Translations under genes and position numbers: made by a program
Notes under the pieces: generated by a model
Database searches by the model: none
The model's input: the letters and a program-made list of their open reading frames with translations, nothing else
What the model was told of the DNA's origin: nothing
Shown here: in pieces, positions 5,101 through 5,590 of the stretch
Position numbering within the stretch: the stretch's first letter is position 1
Layout: every line of letters begins with the position of its first letter
Assembly: GCA_021847855.1 (NCBI GenBank)
Contig: JAJZOT010000130.1
Span: 1-5,590 of the forward strand
DNA length: 5,590 nt
Origin: Thermoplasmata archaeon
GTDB taxonomy: Archaea; Thermoplasmatota; Thermoplasmata; Thermoplasmatales; Thermoplasmataceae
Direction of reading: 5' to 3'

Positions 5101-5590
5101 TTGGAACACATGATACGGGAAATATATGAACAGTCTGAGATTCTTGACAAAATACTGGACTCCACCTGGGATAGTATTGGAAAAGCAAATGTGGAAATAA
5201 GGAAAGCTCGACGCATATTTCTTACTGGCAGCGGGACCAGTCTCCACGCTGCAATGCTCTACCAGATATTGCTGAATCGAACAGGAATATCACCAGTCTC
5301 CATTCCGGCATCAGAATTCCATTATTGGTTCACAAAGGGGGAAGTCTTTTCTGACAGTGTTCTCATAGTATTCAGTCAATCAGGAGAAAGTTCTGATGCC
5401 CTCAACGCGGCAGGCTTTGCAAAAGAGCTTGGAATGACGGTTATAGGGATTACAAACGGTGAGAATAGCGAACTATACAAATTATCAGACATTACGATCT
5501 ACACAAATGTCGGCAAGGAAATGGCTCTGGCGGCAACAAAATCATATATCGCACAAATTACAGTTGTACTGGAAAGTTATATGCTTCTCT
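5101..5590 (+). CDS. SIS-domain sugar-phosphate isomerase/deaminase, GlmS-isomerase-like (GlmD type), cut by window edge
   Basis: The first 163 residues of a protein that begins directly with the isomerase half of a GlmS-like enzyme. The N-terminus reads EHMIREIYEQSEIL, matching the linker helix before the first SIS domain in GlmS and GlmD proteins. The phosphosugar-binding motifs follow: GSGTSLHAA (43-51), ASEFHYW (70-76), SQSGESSDAL (92-101) and ALAATKSYIAQ (142-152). In GlmS the SQSGE serines contact the sugar phosphate. No glutaminase domain can precede it, because an in-frame TAG lies at 5092-5094. A glutamine-dependent synthase is therefore unlikely; a GlcN-6-phosphate deaminase or another aldose-ketose isomerase is favoured. 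It lacks the MurQ-type motif, so it is probably not the etherase. It would feed amino-sugar phosphates made after AnmK into fructose-6-phosphate. The start is TTG with GAGGT eight bases upstream; ATG at 5110 is the alternative. The second SIS domain lies beyond the window. Confidence 0.85.
   Translation, partial: MEHMIREIYEQSEILDKILDSTWDSIGKANVEIRKARRIFLTGSGTSLHAAMLYQILLNRTGISPVSIPASEFHYWFTKGEVFSDSVLIVFSQSGESSDALNAAGFAKELGMTVIGITNGENSELYKLSDITIYTNVGKEMALAATKSYIAQITVVLESYMLL

Noticed and set aside
5050..5247. Minus-strand 65-codon frame over the start of the SIS gene
   Set aside because: The plus strand encodes clear SIS motifs through this region, and the antisense product would cross the predicted promoter.
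1..5590. CRISPR array, insertion sequence or attachment site
   Set aside because: No regularly spaced repeats, transposase frames or terminal inverted repeats were seen; coding density is normal throughout.
5101..5590. Calling the SIS gene murQ (MurNAc-6P etherase)
   Set aside because: The motifs GSGTSLHAA and SQSGESSDA and the EHMIREIYEQ start match the GlmS isomerase half, not the MurQ pattern.

Overview
The window looks archaeal, most likely from a Thermoplasmata/Thermoplasmatales-type organism. The main reason is promoter layout: TATA-like boxes lie about 24-29 nt upstream of several start codons with almost no room for a leader, the pattern of leaderless transcription common in that group. 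The one clearly secreted protein also has the low-charge, Asn/Ser/Thr/Tyr-rich, sequon-rich composition expected of an archaeal (perhaps acidophile) surface protein. The taxon is an inference; no rRNA or marker gene is present.

Layout. Five genes run on the minus strand. From right to left they are: an intracellular SH3 + NlpC/P60 cysteine peptidase resembling YkfC (4233-4940); an AnmK-family 1,6-anhydro-N-acetylmuramate kinase (3017-4117); a membrane-anchored, extracellular papain-fold putative amidase/peptidase (1711-2922); a PBP4/DacB-type S13 D,D-peptidase with no signal peptide (505-1596); and a fold-type III PLP decarboxylase resembling diaminopimelate decarboxylase, cut by the left edge (1-452). 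A sixth gene, on the plus strand and cut by the right edge (5101-5590), diverges from the NlpC/P60 gene. It encodes a GlmS-like SIS sugar-phosphate isomerase/deaminase domain without a glutaminase domain. No stretch over 300 bases lacks a gene. The two largest gaps (4118-4232 and 4941-5100) hold a GC-rich structured leader and a divergent promoter region.

Together the genes read as a peptidoglycan-scavenging locus in an organism that should not make peptidoglycan. The anchored outer enzyme could attack bacterial wall peptides. Imported muropeptides could then be trimmed in the cytoplasm by the D,D-peptidase and the gamma-D-Glu-diamino-acid endopeptidase. Released meso-diaminopimelate could be decarboxylated to lysine, anhydro-MurNAc phosphorylated by AnmK, and the resulting amino-sugar phosphate passed to glycolysis by the SIS enzyme. 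Every individual family assignment rests on visible motifs; the integrated pathway is inference. Steps not seen here are a MurQ etherase, a NagA deacetylase, an L,D-carboxypeptidase, an AmpD-type amidase and an importer.
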